A program made the translations under genes and the position numbers. The notes under the pieces were generated by a model. It had not been told where the DNA came from. It worked only from the letters and a program-made list of their open reading frames with translations, and searched no databases. 64,000 bases of DNA from Pannonibacter carbonis (GTDB lineage Bacteria > Pseudomonadota > Alphaproteobacteria > Rhizobiales > Stappiaceae). The stretch lies in assembly GCF_003012935.1 (NCBI RefSeq), contig NZ_PUDR01000002.1:310001-374000 (forward strand), written 5' to 3'. Of the stretch, positions 52,930 through 61,461 are shown piece by piece. Position 1 is the stretch's first letter. Each line of letters opens with the position of its first letter.

Positions 52930-55014
52930 ATGACACACTCCGTTCTTCCTCCGCGCGCGGAAGCGCGCCCCGTCACCCTGACCACCCACGGCATCACCCG
53001 CCAGGACGATTACGCCTGGCTCAGGGCTGACAACTGGCAGGAGGTCATGCGGGATCCTGCCGTCCTGGCGGACGATATCCGCGCCTATCTGGAGGCCGAG
53101 AACGGCTATCTCGAGGCGCAGATGGCGCCGACCAAGGCGCTGCAGGAGACGCTGTTTGCCGAGATGAAGGGGCGCATCAAGGAAGACGACAGTTCCGTGC
53201 CGATGCCGGACGGGCCGTATGAGTATGGCCTGCGCTATGTGACCGGCGGCCAGCATCCGATCCTGACCCGGACCTCGCGCGGCGGCGGCGATGAACAGAT
53301 CCTCATTGACGGCGACAAGGAAGCTGCGGGCAAGGCCTATTTCAAGCTGGCCGGCGCGACCCATTCCGACGATCACAGCCGTCTGGCCTGGGCCTATGAC
53401 GACAAGGGCTCGGAGTTCTACACCCTCAAGCTGCGCGACATGGCGACCGGCGCGGACATGGCGTCCGTGATCGAGGACACCGCCGGCGGCGGCGAGTTCT
53501 CGGCCTGCGGGCGCTATCTGTTCTATATCCGGGTTGATGCCAATCACCGGCCGTCGAAACTCTTCCGCCACGAGATCGGCACCGATCCGGCGACGGACGT
53601 GCTGGTTTACGAGGAGGCCGATGCCGGCTTCTTCATGGGCGTCGGCAAGACCCAGTCGGGCAGCCACATCGTCATCGACATCCATGACCATGAGACCTCC
53701 GAAGTCCATGTCATTCCGGCCGACGCACCGACCAGTGCCCCGCGCCTGATCGCGGCGCGCGAGACGGCGATTGAATATTCGGTCGATGAAAGCGGTGGCC
53801 AGTTCTTCATCCTGACCAATGCGGACGATGCCGAGGACTTCAAGATCGTCACCGCGCCGGTAAGCGATCCTGGCCGGGCGAACTGGAGCGATCTGGTGCC
53901 GCACAAGGGCGGCCGGCTGATCCTGTCGGTTACCGCCTACAAGGAGTTCATCGTCCGCCTGGAGCGCGAGGATGGGCTGCCGCGCATCGTCGTGCGCCGG
54001 CTGGTGGATGCCGTTGAACACGCGATTGCCTTCGACGAGGAGGCCTATTCGCTGGGTCTTTCGGATGGCTATGAGTTCGACACCAGCTTGATCCGTTTCA
54101 CCTATTCCTCGATGACGACGCCGTCGCGCACCTATGACTACGATGTCGAGACGCGCCAGCGCACGCTGCGCAAGGAACAGGCGGTGCCGTCGGGCCATAA
54201 CCCGGCGGACTATGTCACCCGCCGCCTGCAGGCCCGCGCGGCCGATGGCGAGCTGGTGCCGGTGTCGGTGCTCTATCGCAAGGACACGCCGCTGGACGGT
54301 TCCGCGCCGTGCCTGCTCTACGGCTATGGCTCCTATGGCATTTCGATCCCGGCGAGCTTCAACACCAACTGCCTCAGCCTCGTCGACCGGGGCTTCGTCT
54401 ATGCGATTGCGCATATCCGTGGCGGCAAGGAGAAGGGCTACGCCTGGTATTCGAAGGGCCGGCGCGAGTTCAAGCGCAACACCTTCACTGACTTCCTCGC
54501 CGCAGCCGACCATCTCGTCGGTGAAGGCTTCACCGCGCATGAGCGCATCGTCGCGCAGGGCGGCTCGGCCGGCGGCATGCTGATGGGCGCAGTGGCCAAC
54601 ATGGGCGGCGAGAAGTTCGGCGGCATCATCGCCGAGGTGCCCTTCGTCGACGTGCTGAACACCATGCTCGACGACACGCTGCCGCTGACCCCGCCGGAAT
54701 GGCCGGAATGGGGCAACCCGATCGCCAGCCGCGAGGCCTATGACTATATCGCCGGCTACTCGCCCTATGACAATGTCACGGCGAAGGCCTATCCGGCGAT
54801 CCTGGCGGTCGGTGGCCTGACCGATCCGCGCGTGACCTATTGGGAACCGGCGAAGTGGGTGGCGCGGCTGAGGGCCGTGAAGACCGGCGACAGCCTCTTG
54901 ATGCTGAAGACCAACATGGAGGCCGGACACGGCGGCGCTTCTGGCCGGTTCGACCGGCTGAAGGAAGTGGCACTGGTTCAGGCGTTTGCGCTCAAGGTTG
55001 CAGGGCTGGCGTGA
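52930..55014 (+). CDS. ptrB: oligopeptidase B (prolyl oligopeptidase family S9)
   Basis: A 694-residue serine peptidase. The N-terminal seven-bladed beta-propeller (about 60-400) gates access, and the C-terminal alpha/beta-hydrolase carries the triad Ser546 (GGSAGGML), Asp632 (LTDPRVTYWEP) and His667 (AGHGGASGRFDRL). FRxDxE-type pattern and the HIRGGKEKGYAWYSKGRREFKRNTFTDFLAAADHLV region match oligopeptidase B, which cuts short peptides after Arg/Lys in the cytoplasm or periplasm. Length is standard. The gene stands alone; convergent with none. The ATG follows CGGCTGA; the ribosome site is weak. Confidence 0.93.
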   Translation: MTHSVLPPRAEARPVTLTTHGITRQDDYAWLRADNWQEVMRDPAVLADDIRAYLEAENGYLEAQMAPTKALQETLFAEMKGRIKEDDSSVPMPDGPYEYGLRYVTGGQHPILTRTSRGGGDEQILIDGDKEAAGKAYFKLAGATHSDDHSRLAWAYDDKGSEFYTLKLRDMATGADMASVIEDTAGGGEFSACGRYLFYIRVDANHRPSKLFRHEIGTDPATDVLVYEEADAGFFMGVGKTQSGSHIVIDIHDHETSEVHVIPADAPTSAPRLIAARETAIEYSVDESGGQFFILTNADDAEDFKIVTAPVSDPGRANWSDLVPHKGGRLILSVTAYKEFIVRLEREDGLPRIVVRRLVDAVEHAIAFDEEAYSLGLSDGYEFDTSLIRFTYSSMTTPSRTYDYDVETRQRTLRKEQAVPSGHNPADYVTRRLQARAADGELVPVSVLYRKDTPLDGSAPCLLYGYGSYGISIPASFNTNCLSLVDRGFVYAIAHIRGGKEKGYAWYSKGRREFKRNTFTDFLAAADHLVGEGFTAHERIVAQGGSAGGMLMGAVANMGGEKFGGIIAEVPFVDVLNTMLDDTLPLTPPEWPEWGNPIASREAYDYIAGYSPYDNVTAKAYPAILAVGGLTDPRVTYWEPAKWVARLRAVKTGDSLLMLKTNMEAGHGGASGRFDRLKEVALVQAFALKVAGLA

Positions 55015-55135
55015 CGGCGCGATCAGGGCGCTGGCCCGCGCCGATCACTCGTCTGTGACTTCCGCTTTACCGGCAAATCCTCCTTCAATAGCAGCGCGGA
55101 TGGTGACGCGCCGTTTTGCCTTGAGGGAGAGATTG

Positions 55136-55585
55136 ATGAAGAAATTTGTTTTGGCCGCCGCTGCGGTCCTGTTTGTCATGCCTGCGGTTCAGGCGGCCGA
55201 TGATCCGGTTGCCACGCGCAAGGCGATCATGCAGTCGGTTGCCGCCAGTGCCGGTCTCTCGGGCGGCATGATGAAGGGCGAGATTGCCTATAGCCCGGCC
55301 GCTGGCAAGGCTGCCATTGCTTCGCTCAACGCGGCTGCCCTGTCCTTTGGTGCCTTCTTCCCGGCGGGTAGCGAAGCTGCCCCCGGCACAACGGCCAGCC
55401 CGAAGATCTGGGAAGATTCGGCCGGATTTGCTGCCGCGCTCGCCAAGTTCTCGGCAGCCACAGGAGCCGCAGCCCAGGCGTCCGGCAAGGATGGCCCTGC
55501 TGATGTTGATGCCCTGAAGGCCGCCGTCGGGCCGATCCTGGCCAGCTGCAAGAGCTGTCACGAAGTCTATCGGGTCCAGAAGTAA
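55136..55585 (+). CDS. class II c-type cytochrome (cytochrome c' type)
   Basis: A 149-residue periplasmic cytochrome: signal peptide (1-21, VQA-AD), four-helix-bundle length, and a single C-terminal heme motif CKSCH (138-142), the class II arrangement with heme near the end. The TTGAGGGAGA just upstream is its ribosome site. It is followed after 21 bases by a diheme cytochrome gene on the same strand, so both probably form one small electron-transfer operon. The donor and acceptor are unknown. Confidence 0.9.
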   Translation: MKKFVLAAAAVLFVMPAVQAADDPVATRKAIMQSVAASAGLSGGMMKGEIAYSPAAGKAAIASLNAAALSFGAFFPAGSEAAPGTTASPKIWEDSAGFAAALAKFSAATGAAAQASGKDGPADVDALKAAVGPILASCKSCHEVYRVQK

Positions 55586-55606
55586 TCCGGCAAAAGGAGC
55601 GCGGGG

Positions 55607-56524
55607 ATGCGTCGGAAGATCCTGACTGGTGTCCTCGTGGCTGGCGCGGCCGTGGCTGCCGCTGGCTGGGTGCTGACCGCCCCGCGCCCTCTGTCCTCCG
55701 CCGCCCTGGCAGCCTTGCCCGATGGCGACCCGCAGCGGGGCGAGGTGGTGTTCCACGCTGGAGGCTGTGCTTCGTGCCATGCAGCGCCGGGCGCAAAGGG
55801 CGAGGACAAGCTGAAGCTGGCGGGCGGGCTGAAACTGGCGACGCCCTTCGGCACCTTCGTCGCGCCGAATATTTCGAGCGATCCGAACGACGGGATCGGC
55901 GGCTGGAGCAAGGCCGACTTCGCCAATGCCATGCTGGCCGGCGTGTCGCCGGACGGTGCGCATTACTACCCGGCCTTTCCCTATACATCCTATGCCCGGA
56001 TGACGCCGGGCGACGTGATGGACCTGCAAGCCTATATGCAGCAGCTGCCGGCAGTGGCCGGAAAGGCACCGGCGCATGACCTGGGCTTCCCCTTCAACAT
56101 CCGCCGGGGACTGGGGCTCTGGAAGCTGGCCAATCTGGATCCGGCGCCAATGGTCACGGTGGCTGCCGGTGATGCCGTCCTTGAGCGTGGCCGCTATCTG
56201 GTCGAGGGGCCCGGGCATTGCGGCGAATGCCACACCCCGCGCGATGCCATCGGCGGCCTGGACCGCAGCCGCTGGCTTGCAGGCGCTGCAGCACCAACGG
56301 GCGAAGGCCGTATTCCGAATATCACGGGCGGGGAGGGCGGCATCGGCAGCTGGAGCGCTGCCGACATTGCCTATTACCTTGAAACCGGCTTCACGCCGGA
56401 CTTCGATTCCGTCGGCGGCGAGATGGTCGCCGTGCAGGAGAACATGGCGAAGCTCCCGGCCAGCGACCGGGAAGCGATTGCCGCCTATCTGAAGGCTGTG
56501 CCGGCGCTGGCGGACGGGCGCTGA
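55607..56524 (+). CDS. diheme c-type cytochrome
   Basis: A 305-residue periplasmic protein. The N-terminus (1-23) is a signal or membrane anchor. Two CxxCH heme motifs lie in two cytochrome c domains: CASCH (54-58) and CGECH (205-209), with Met ligands likely in the YTSYARMTPGD and the C-terminal region near QENMAKLP. This architecture is that of the diheme cytochromes that take electrons from alcohol/aldehyde or other dehydrogenases. No dehydrogenase gene is adjacent, so the partner is unknown. The GGAGCG ribosome site precedes the ATG. Confidence 0.9.
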   Translation: MRRKILTGVLVAGAAVAAAGWVLTAPRPLSSAALAALPDGDPQRGEVVFHAGGCASCHAAPGAKGEDKLKLAGGLKLATPFGTFVAPNISSDPNDGIGGWSKADFANAMLAGVSPDGAHYYPAFPYTSYARMTPGDVMDLQAYMQQLPAVAGKAPAHDLGFPFNIRRGLGLWKLANLDPAPMVTVAAGDAVLERGRYLVEGPGHCGECHTPRDAIGGLDRSRWLAGAAAPTGEGRIPNITGGEGGIGSWSAADIAYYLETGFTPDFDSVGGEMVAVQENMAKLPASDREAIAAYLKAVPALADGR

Positions 56525-56560
56525 GGCCCTTCCGCACTTTACGCCCGGAGGGCGGAAGCG

Positions 56561-57415
56561 TCAGGCCTTGAGGGTCGCGGCGACGGCCTCGGCGAGCGTG
56601 ACGGTCGGGCGGCCGATGAGGCGGGAGAGGGTCTTGCCGTCATCGAAGAGTTCACTCCTTGCGGTGGCGGTGTCGGCATCGGCGAGAGCACCGGCAAAGC
56701 CATCCGGCAGACCGACCTGGACCAATAACCCCTTGAATGCCTCTTCAGACATGTTCGTGTAGGCAACCGGCTTGCCCGACTGGCGCGCGATCTCGGCGGC
56801 AAGGTCGGCCTTGGTGAAGGACGTGTCGCCGGCAAGCTCGAGGACGGTGCCGGAGGCTGCGCCCTTGCGCAGGATTTCGGCTGCAGCTGCTGCGTAATCG
56901 GCGCGGGCGGCTGCGGAGATGCGGCCCTCGCCCGAGGCACCGAAGACCGCGCCGTGTTCGATGGCGGCCGGAACCGAGCCCATGAAATTCTCCAGATACC
57001 AGCCATTGCGCAGGAGAACATAGGGAACGCCGGAGGCGGCGAGGTCCTGTTCGGTGATCTTGTGTTCGGCGGCGAGGATCATGCCGGACTGCGGCGTGCG
57101 CAGGATCGAGGTGTAGATCAGGAGTTCGACGCCTGCCGCCTTGGCCGCCTCAATGACGGCCTTGTGCTGAGCCGCGCGGCTGCCAACCTCGGACGAGGAA
57201 ACCAGCAACAGCTTGCTGACGCCCTGGAGGGCAGGGGCGAGGGTCTCGGGGCGGCTGTAGTCGAACGCGGCAACCTGAGCGCCGCGGGCGGCAAGGTCAG
57301 TGACCTTGTCCGGGCTGCGCACGAGAAGGCGCAGCGAGACGGCAGGTTCGGTGGCGAGCAGGTTTTCAGCGACGAGGCGGCCAAGCTGGCCGCTGGCTCC
57401 GGTAATTGCAATCAT
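56561..57415 (-). CDS. NmrA-like SDR oxidoreductase (QorB-like)
   Basis: A 284-residue Rossmann-fold oxidoreductase of the NmrA/QorB branch of the atypical SDR family: IAITGASGQLGRLVAENLL (GxxGxxG), VRSPDKV, and the substrate region TSILRTPQSGMILAAEHKITEQDLAASGVPYVLLRNGWYLENF. In E. coli QorB (ytfG) reduces quinones with NADPH. It is divergent from a HxlR-family regulator, the standard arrangement of redox-induced quinone reductases (qorB/qorR, ytfG/ytfH). Length is normal. Confidence 0.9.
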   Translation of the reverse strand: MIAITGASGQLGRLVAENLLATEPAVSLRLLVRSPDKVTDLAARGAQVAAFDYSRPETLAPALQGVSKLLLVSSSEVGSRAAQHKAVIEAAKAAGVELLIYTSILRTPQSGMILAAEHKITEQDLAASGVPYVLLRNGWYLENFMGSVPAAIEHGAVFGASGEGRISAAARADYAAAAAEILRKGAASGTVLELAGDTSFTKADLAAEIARQSGKPVAYTNMSEEAFKGLLVQVGLPDGFAGALADADTATARSELFDDGKTLSRLIGRPTVTLAEAVAATLKA

Positions 57416-57479
57416 GATCAGGTCTCCCTTTGGGTTTGGATCGGGTTCGGGGGTGCGATGGACCTGATATGCGCTTCAA

Positions 57480-57514
57480 ACTTTCTTTTGGAAAGTACGC
57501 ACTAATTTGTTAGT
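57480..57514. promoter_or_regulatory. two inverted repeats in the divergent region, candidate HxlR operators
   Basis: ACTTTC-TTTTG-GAAAGT (57480-57496) and ACTAA-TTTG-TTAGT (57501-57514) are perfect inverted repeats close together between the quinone-reductase-like gene and the HxlR regulator. TATAAC follows at about 57515-57520. This layout fits divergent, autorepressed transcription. Confidence 0.6.
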
Positions 57515-57535
57515 ATAACCTTTGTTGAAACGAGG

Positions 57536-57982
57536 ATGCTGGCAATGGATGGCGCGGACCTTCTGGACCGGAAAGGCAGCGAGATGGACGGGGACAGCGC
57601 CCGGCAGCCCGAGCCGCTGTCCGGACTGCTGCAGCGCGGACTGGTGTTCAGCGAAGCCTGCCCGTCGCGCGAGATCCTGAAACACCTGACCAGCCGCTGG
57701 GGCGTGCTGGTCCTGCTGGCACTGCTGGACGGCATGCACCGCTACAGCACGTTGCGCCGCAAGATCGGTGGGGTGAGTGAAAAGATGCTGGCGCAGACGC
57801 TGCAGCAGCTGGAGGCGGACGGGTTCCTGACCCGGACATCCCTGCCGGTGGTGCCACCGCATGTGGAGTACCGGCTGACGGAGCTGGGCCGTGAGGCGGC
57901 AGAACGGGTGCGCGTGCTTGCGGACTGGATCGAGGTCAACATGCCGCGGATCCTTGAGGCACAGCAGGATAAGAGCGGCTGA
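57536..57982 (+). CDS. HxlR-family winged-helix regulator (DUF24)
   Basis: A 148-residue HxlR/DUF24-type regulator: FSEACPSREILKHLTSRWGVLVLLALLDGMHRYSTLRRKIGGVSEKMLAQTLQQLEADGFLTRTSLPVVPPHVEYRLTELGREAAERV. The N-terminal Cys in ACPSREIL is the redox-active Cys of HxlR-type quinone/aldehyde sensors (QorR, HypR). It probably represses the divergent QorB-like gene until oxidised. An internal ATG (MDGADLLD or MDGDSARQ) could also be used; the exact start is uncertain but the domain is intact. Confidence 0.92.
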   Translation: MLAMDGADLLDRKGSEMDGDSARQPEPLSGLLQRGLVFSEACPSREILKHLTSRWGVLVLLALLDGMHRYSTLRRKIGGVSEKMLAQTLQQLEADGFLTRTSLPVVPPHVEYRLTELGREAAERVRVLADWIEVNMPRILEAQQDKSG

Positions 57983-58268
57983 CATTTCCATCACAAACTG
58001 ATTCCCTGCACCGCGCCCCAAATCTAACTGTCAGGCAGCAGCCACTCGATGCTTGGTTTGCGGCTAAAAACATCCAGCGAGCTTGGGTCTGGCCAATGCG
58101 AGACCTGGGGATACGTAAAAATACGCTCCAATTTGACGCAGGCACCTTGCGATTGCGGTCAGGAAGAACCAATTCAAACGAAAATTTTAACTTCCTCCTC
58201 ATAGCCTTCGGGTCGGAACCGTCCGATCCGGACGTCACGATCTGCCCCAGACCAGCCGAAGAGTGAGC

Positions 58269-60662
58269 ATGACGCCCGCCGCACCCGACATGACCATCCT
58301 CGCCGTGCTTGCGCCCTTTGCGGCTGCGGCGATTGCGCCTTTCGCCGTCAGGATCCTCAAGCACAACGCGGCCTGGCCGCTGGCGCTGGTGCCCTTCCTG
58401 ATCTTCGCCCATTTCGCCGGCTTCGTGTCCGGCGTGTCGCAGGGGCAGACCTTCACGGTTGCCCGCGAGTGGGTGCCGGCCTATGGCGTCAACCTGTCAT
58501 TCTACATCGACGGCCTGTCGACGCTGTTCGCGCTGCTGATTTCCGGTATCGGCACGTTCATCATTCTCTACGCAGGCGGCTACCTGAAGGGGCATCCGCA
58601 GCAGGGGCGGTTCCTGTCGTTCCTGTTCCTGTTCATGGGCGCGATGCTGGGGCTTGTCACGGCTGACAACCTCATCACGCTGTTCATCTTCTGGGAACTG
58701 ACCTCGATCACCTCGTTCCTGCTGATCGGCTTTGACCATCTGCGCGCGGCCTCGCGCCGGGCGGCGCTGCAGGCGCTGCTGGTCACGGGTGGCGGCGGCC
58801 TCGCGCTGCTGGCCGGGTTCCTGCTGATCATCCAGATCACCGGCGAGATCGAGATGTCAAAAGTGCTGGCCAGCGGCGATGTGCTGCGCGGCAGTGCGCT
58901 GTATCTGCCCGTGTTCCTTCTGGTCCTGGGTGGTGCCTTCACCAAGTCGGCCCAGTTCCCGTTCCATTTCTGGCTTCCCAACGCCATGGAAGCGCCGACC
59001 CCGGTGTCGGCGTTCCTGCATTCGGCGACGATGGTGAAGGCTGGCGTCTATCTGCTGATGCGCGTGCATCCGGTGCTGGGCGGCACGGACATCTGGATGA
59101 CCGTGCTGCCGCTGTTTGGCGGCGTCACCTTGCTGGTGGGCACCTTGCTCGCCGTGCGCCAGACCGACCTGAAGCTGATGCTGGCCTATACGACCGTCGC
59201 CTCGCTCGGGCTGCTGGTCATGCTGACGGGCACCAGCAACGAGAAGGCACTGGAAGGCGCGGTGCTCTATCTCTTCGCCCATTCGCTGTTCAAGGGCGCG
59301 TTGTTCATGGTCGCCGGCACCATCGACCATGAGGCTGGGACCCGTGACGTCACCAAGCTGGGCGGGTTGCGCAAGGCGATGCCGATCACCTTTGCCGCGG
59401 CAGCACTCGCAGGCCTGTCCATGGCCGGCCTGCCGCCCTTCATCGGCTTCATCGCCAAGGAAGTGCTCTACTATGGCACCTGGGGCTTGCCGCAGGGGGC
59501 GATGCTGCTGACGGTGGTCGCCGTCATCGGCAATGCCCTGATGCTGGTGATTGCAGCTGCCGTTGCGATCAAGCCCTTCTTCGGGCCGGAGACGCACACG
59601 CCCAAGCATGCCCATGAAGGGCCAGTCCTGCTGTGGGCCGGGCCGGTGGTGCTGTCGCTGACCGGTCTTGCCGCCGCCATGATGGCGCATACGACGGGTG
59701 AACTGTTCATCGGGCCGATGCTGTCCTCGCTGAAGGGCACGCCGGCGACCGTCGAGCTACATCTCATCCCGGGCTATATTTCGGCACCGCTGATCCTGTC
59801 AATCATCACCGTCGCGCTTGGCATCGTGCTGTTCCTGCAGCTTGACCGGCTGCGCGGGATCATTGCCTCGATCCTGGCGGCCATCGGCTGGGGGCCGGAC
59901 CGTGGTTTCGACCAGGTGGTTGCCGCGATAGTCTGGATCTCGGCCGTGGTGACACGGCTGCTGCAGGGCGGCAAGATGCAGACCTACATGGTGCTGACCT
60001 TTGCCGTGACCGGTATCGCCCTCCTGCTGCCACCGTATCTGACGGGCAGCTTTCCGGCGATCCCCGAATGGCCGCAGTTCCGCTTCTATGAGTGGGCCGT
60101 CATTGCCATTGCGGTGATGGGCCTTGGCGCGGTGCTGGTGGCAAAGACACGGCTGACGGCGATCGTCTCGCTCGGCATCCAGGGTTTTGCCGTCGCAACG
60201 CTGTTCCTGCTGTTTGGTGCGCCGGACCTGTCCTTCACCCAGTTCATGATTGAAACCCTGTCGGTGGTGGTGCTGGCGCTGGTGATGACTCGTCTAAACC
60301 TGTCGCCGCGTGACCATCGTCCGCTGGGCGCCAAACTTGTGACGGGCGTTGTTGCGGCCTCCGTCGGCGCGGGCCTCGCCCTGGCCCTGATGGCAGTGAC
60401 CCAGACGCCTTTCGACGGACGGCTGTCCGAGTTCTTCTCGCAATACAGCCGCGCGATTGCCCATGGCCGCAACATCGTCAACGTCATCATCGTCGACTTC
60501 CGCGGCTTTGATACGCTGGGCGAGATTGCAGTCGTGGTGCTGACGGGCCTGGCCGTACTCGGTCTGGTGCGGATCCAGACGAAGCCGGACAGCGGCAACG
60601 CTGCCAACAAGGCCAACAAGACGGCGGCGAAAGCTGCTCGCAAACCGGTGGAGGCCCGCTGA
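58269..60662 (+). CDS. mrpA: Mrp-type Na+/H+ antiporter, subunit A
   Basis: A 797-residue membrane protein homologous to NuoL: about 20 helices, with the proton/cation channel Lys and Glu residues in segments such as LITLFIFWELTSITSFLLIGF and HFWLPNAMEAPTPVSAFLHSATMVKAG, plus the extended MrpA C-terminus (about 580-770) that corresponds to the MBH-like parts fused in this subunit. It forms the core of the seven-subunit Mrp/Mnh complex, exporting Na+ in exchange for H+. MrpB is encoded separately, the group 1 arrangement. ATG at 58269 follows GAAGAGTG. First of an operon with overlapping stop/start codons. Confidence 0.95.
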   Translation: MTPAAPDMTILAVLAPFAAAAIAPFAVRILKHNAAWPLALVPFLIFAHFAGFVSGVSQGQTFTVAREWVPAYGVNLSFYIDGLSTLFALLISGIGTFIILYAGGYLKGHPQQGRFLSFLFLFMGAMLGLVTADNLITLFIFWELTSITSFLLIGFDHLRAASRRAALQALLVTGGGGLALLAGFLLIIQITGEIEMSKVLASGDVLRGSALYLPVFLLVLGGAFTKSAQFPFHFWLPNAMEAPTPVSAFLHSATMVKAGVYLLMRVHPVLGGTDIWMTVLPLFGGVTLLVGTLLAVRQTDLKLMLAYTTVASLGLLVMLTGTSNEKALEGAVLYLFAHSLFKGALFMVAGTIDHEAGTRDVTKLGGLRKAMPITFAAAALAGLSMAGLPPFIGFIAKEVLYYGTWGLPQGAMLLTVVAVIGNALMLVIAAAVAIKPFFGPETHTPKHAHEGPVLLWAGPVVLSLTGLAAAMMAHTTGELFIGPMLSSLKGTPATVELHLIPGYISAPLILSIITVALGIVLFLQLDRLRGIIASILAAIGWGPDRGFDQVVAAIVWISAVVTRLLQGGKMQTYMVLTFAVTGIALLLPPYLTGSFPAIPEWPQFRFYEWAVIAIAVMGLGAVLVAKTRLTAIVSLGIQGFAVATLFLLFGAPDLSFTQFMIETLSVVVLALVMTRLNLSPRDHRPLGAKLVTGVVAASVGAGLALALMAVTQTPFDGRLSEFFSQYSRAIAHGRNIVNVIIVDFRGFDTLGEIAVVVLTGLAVLGLVRIQTKPDSGNAANKANKTAAKAARKPVEAR

Positions 60663-61081
60663 TGCGCTCGGTCATCTTCCGCACCTTTGCCCCGTTCATC
60701 ACGGCGCTGATGGTGCTGTTCTCGATCTTCGTGCTGCTGCGTGGTCACAATGAGCCAGGTGGTGGCTTTATCGGCGGGTTGGTGGGCGCCTCGGCGCTGG
60801 CAATCTACGGGATCTCGGCCGGAGTCGGTCCGGCCAGACGCGCACTCAAGGCGCATCCGATGAGCATTGCGGCCTTCGGCTTGCTGCTGGCAGCCGTCTC
60901 CGGTGTGCTGTCCCTGTTCACGGGCCAGGCTTTCATGACCAGCCAGTGGGCGGCGGTCGAGGTGTTCGGCGTGACGGTCGACCTGTCGACGCCGCTGTTC
61001 TTCGATATCGGTGTCTATCTGGTGGTTGTCGGTGCAATCGGCTCGATCGCACTGGCGCTTGAGGAAAGGGAGAGCGACTGA
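60662..61081 (+). CDS. mrpB: Mrp antiporter subunit B
   Basis: A 139-residue membrane protein (about four helices): SVIFRTFAPFITALMVLFSIFVLLRGHNEPGGGFIGGLVGASALAIYGIS, the characteristic MrpB motif HNEPGGGFIGGL. The ATG overlaps the mrpA stop by one base. Component of the Na+/H+ antiporter complex. Confidence 0.95.
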   Translation: MRSVIFRTFAPFITALMVLFSIFVLLRGHNEPGGGFIGGLVGASALAIYGISAGVGPARRALKAHPMSIAAFGLLLAAVSGVLSLFTGQAFMTSQWAAVEVFGVTVDLSTPLFFDIGVYLVVVGAIGSIALALEERESD

Positions 61082-61458
61082 TGGAAGCTGGCTTTTCCGT
61101 CCTGATCGGACTTTTCTTTGCCGTCGGCGTCTATCTGATGCTGTCGCGCCATATCGTGCATATTCTCATCGGCATCACGATCCTCGGCAATGCGGTCAAC
61201 ATGTTGATCTTCACCGCAGGCCGGCTGACACGGGAAGTGCCACCGGTGATCCCGCTGGAACTCTATGTGCCGGCGGGGCCAACCGCCAATCCGCTGCCGC
61301 AGGCCCTGGTTCTGACGGCAATCGTGATTTCCTTCTCCTTCTTCGCGTTCCTGCTGGTGCTGGCCTTCCGCACCTACCAGGAACTGGGCACCGATGACGT
61401 CAACGAGATGCGCGTCGCCGAGCCCAAGGGCGAAGCTCTGCCGCCGCAGGGGTATTGA
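61081..61458 (+). CDS. mrpC: Mrp antiporter subunit C
   Basis: A 125-residue protein with three helices, a NuoK homologue: YLMLSRHIVHILIGITILGNAVNMLIFTAG and VLTAIVISFSFFAFLLVLAFRTYQELGTDDVNEM. One-base overlap with the mrpB stop. Membrane arm component of the antiporter. Confidence 0.95.
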   Translation: MEAGFSVLIGLFFAVGVYLMLSRHIVHILIGITILGNAVNMLIFTAGRLTREVPPVIPLELYVPAGPTANPLPQALVLTAIVISFSFFAFLLVLAFRTYQELGTDDVNEMRVAEPKGEALPPQGY

Positions 61459-61461
61459 TCC

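Noticed and set aside
52843-54930. Minus-strand frame of 695 codons opposite oligopeptidase B
   Set aside because: The catalytic triad and beta-propeller lie on the plus strand; the minus frame shows no domain and starts in antisense repeats of Arg/Gly/Val.
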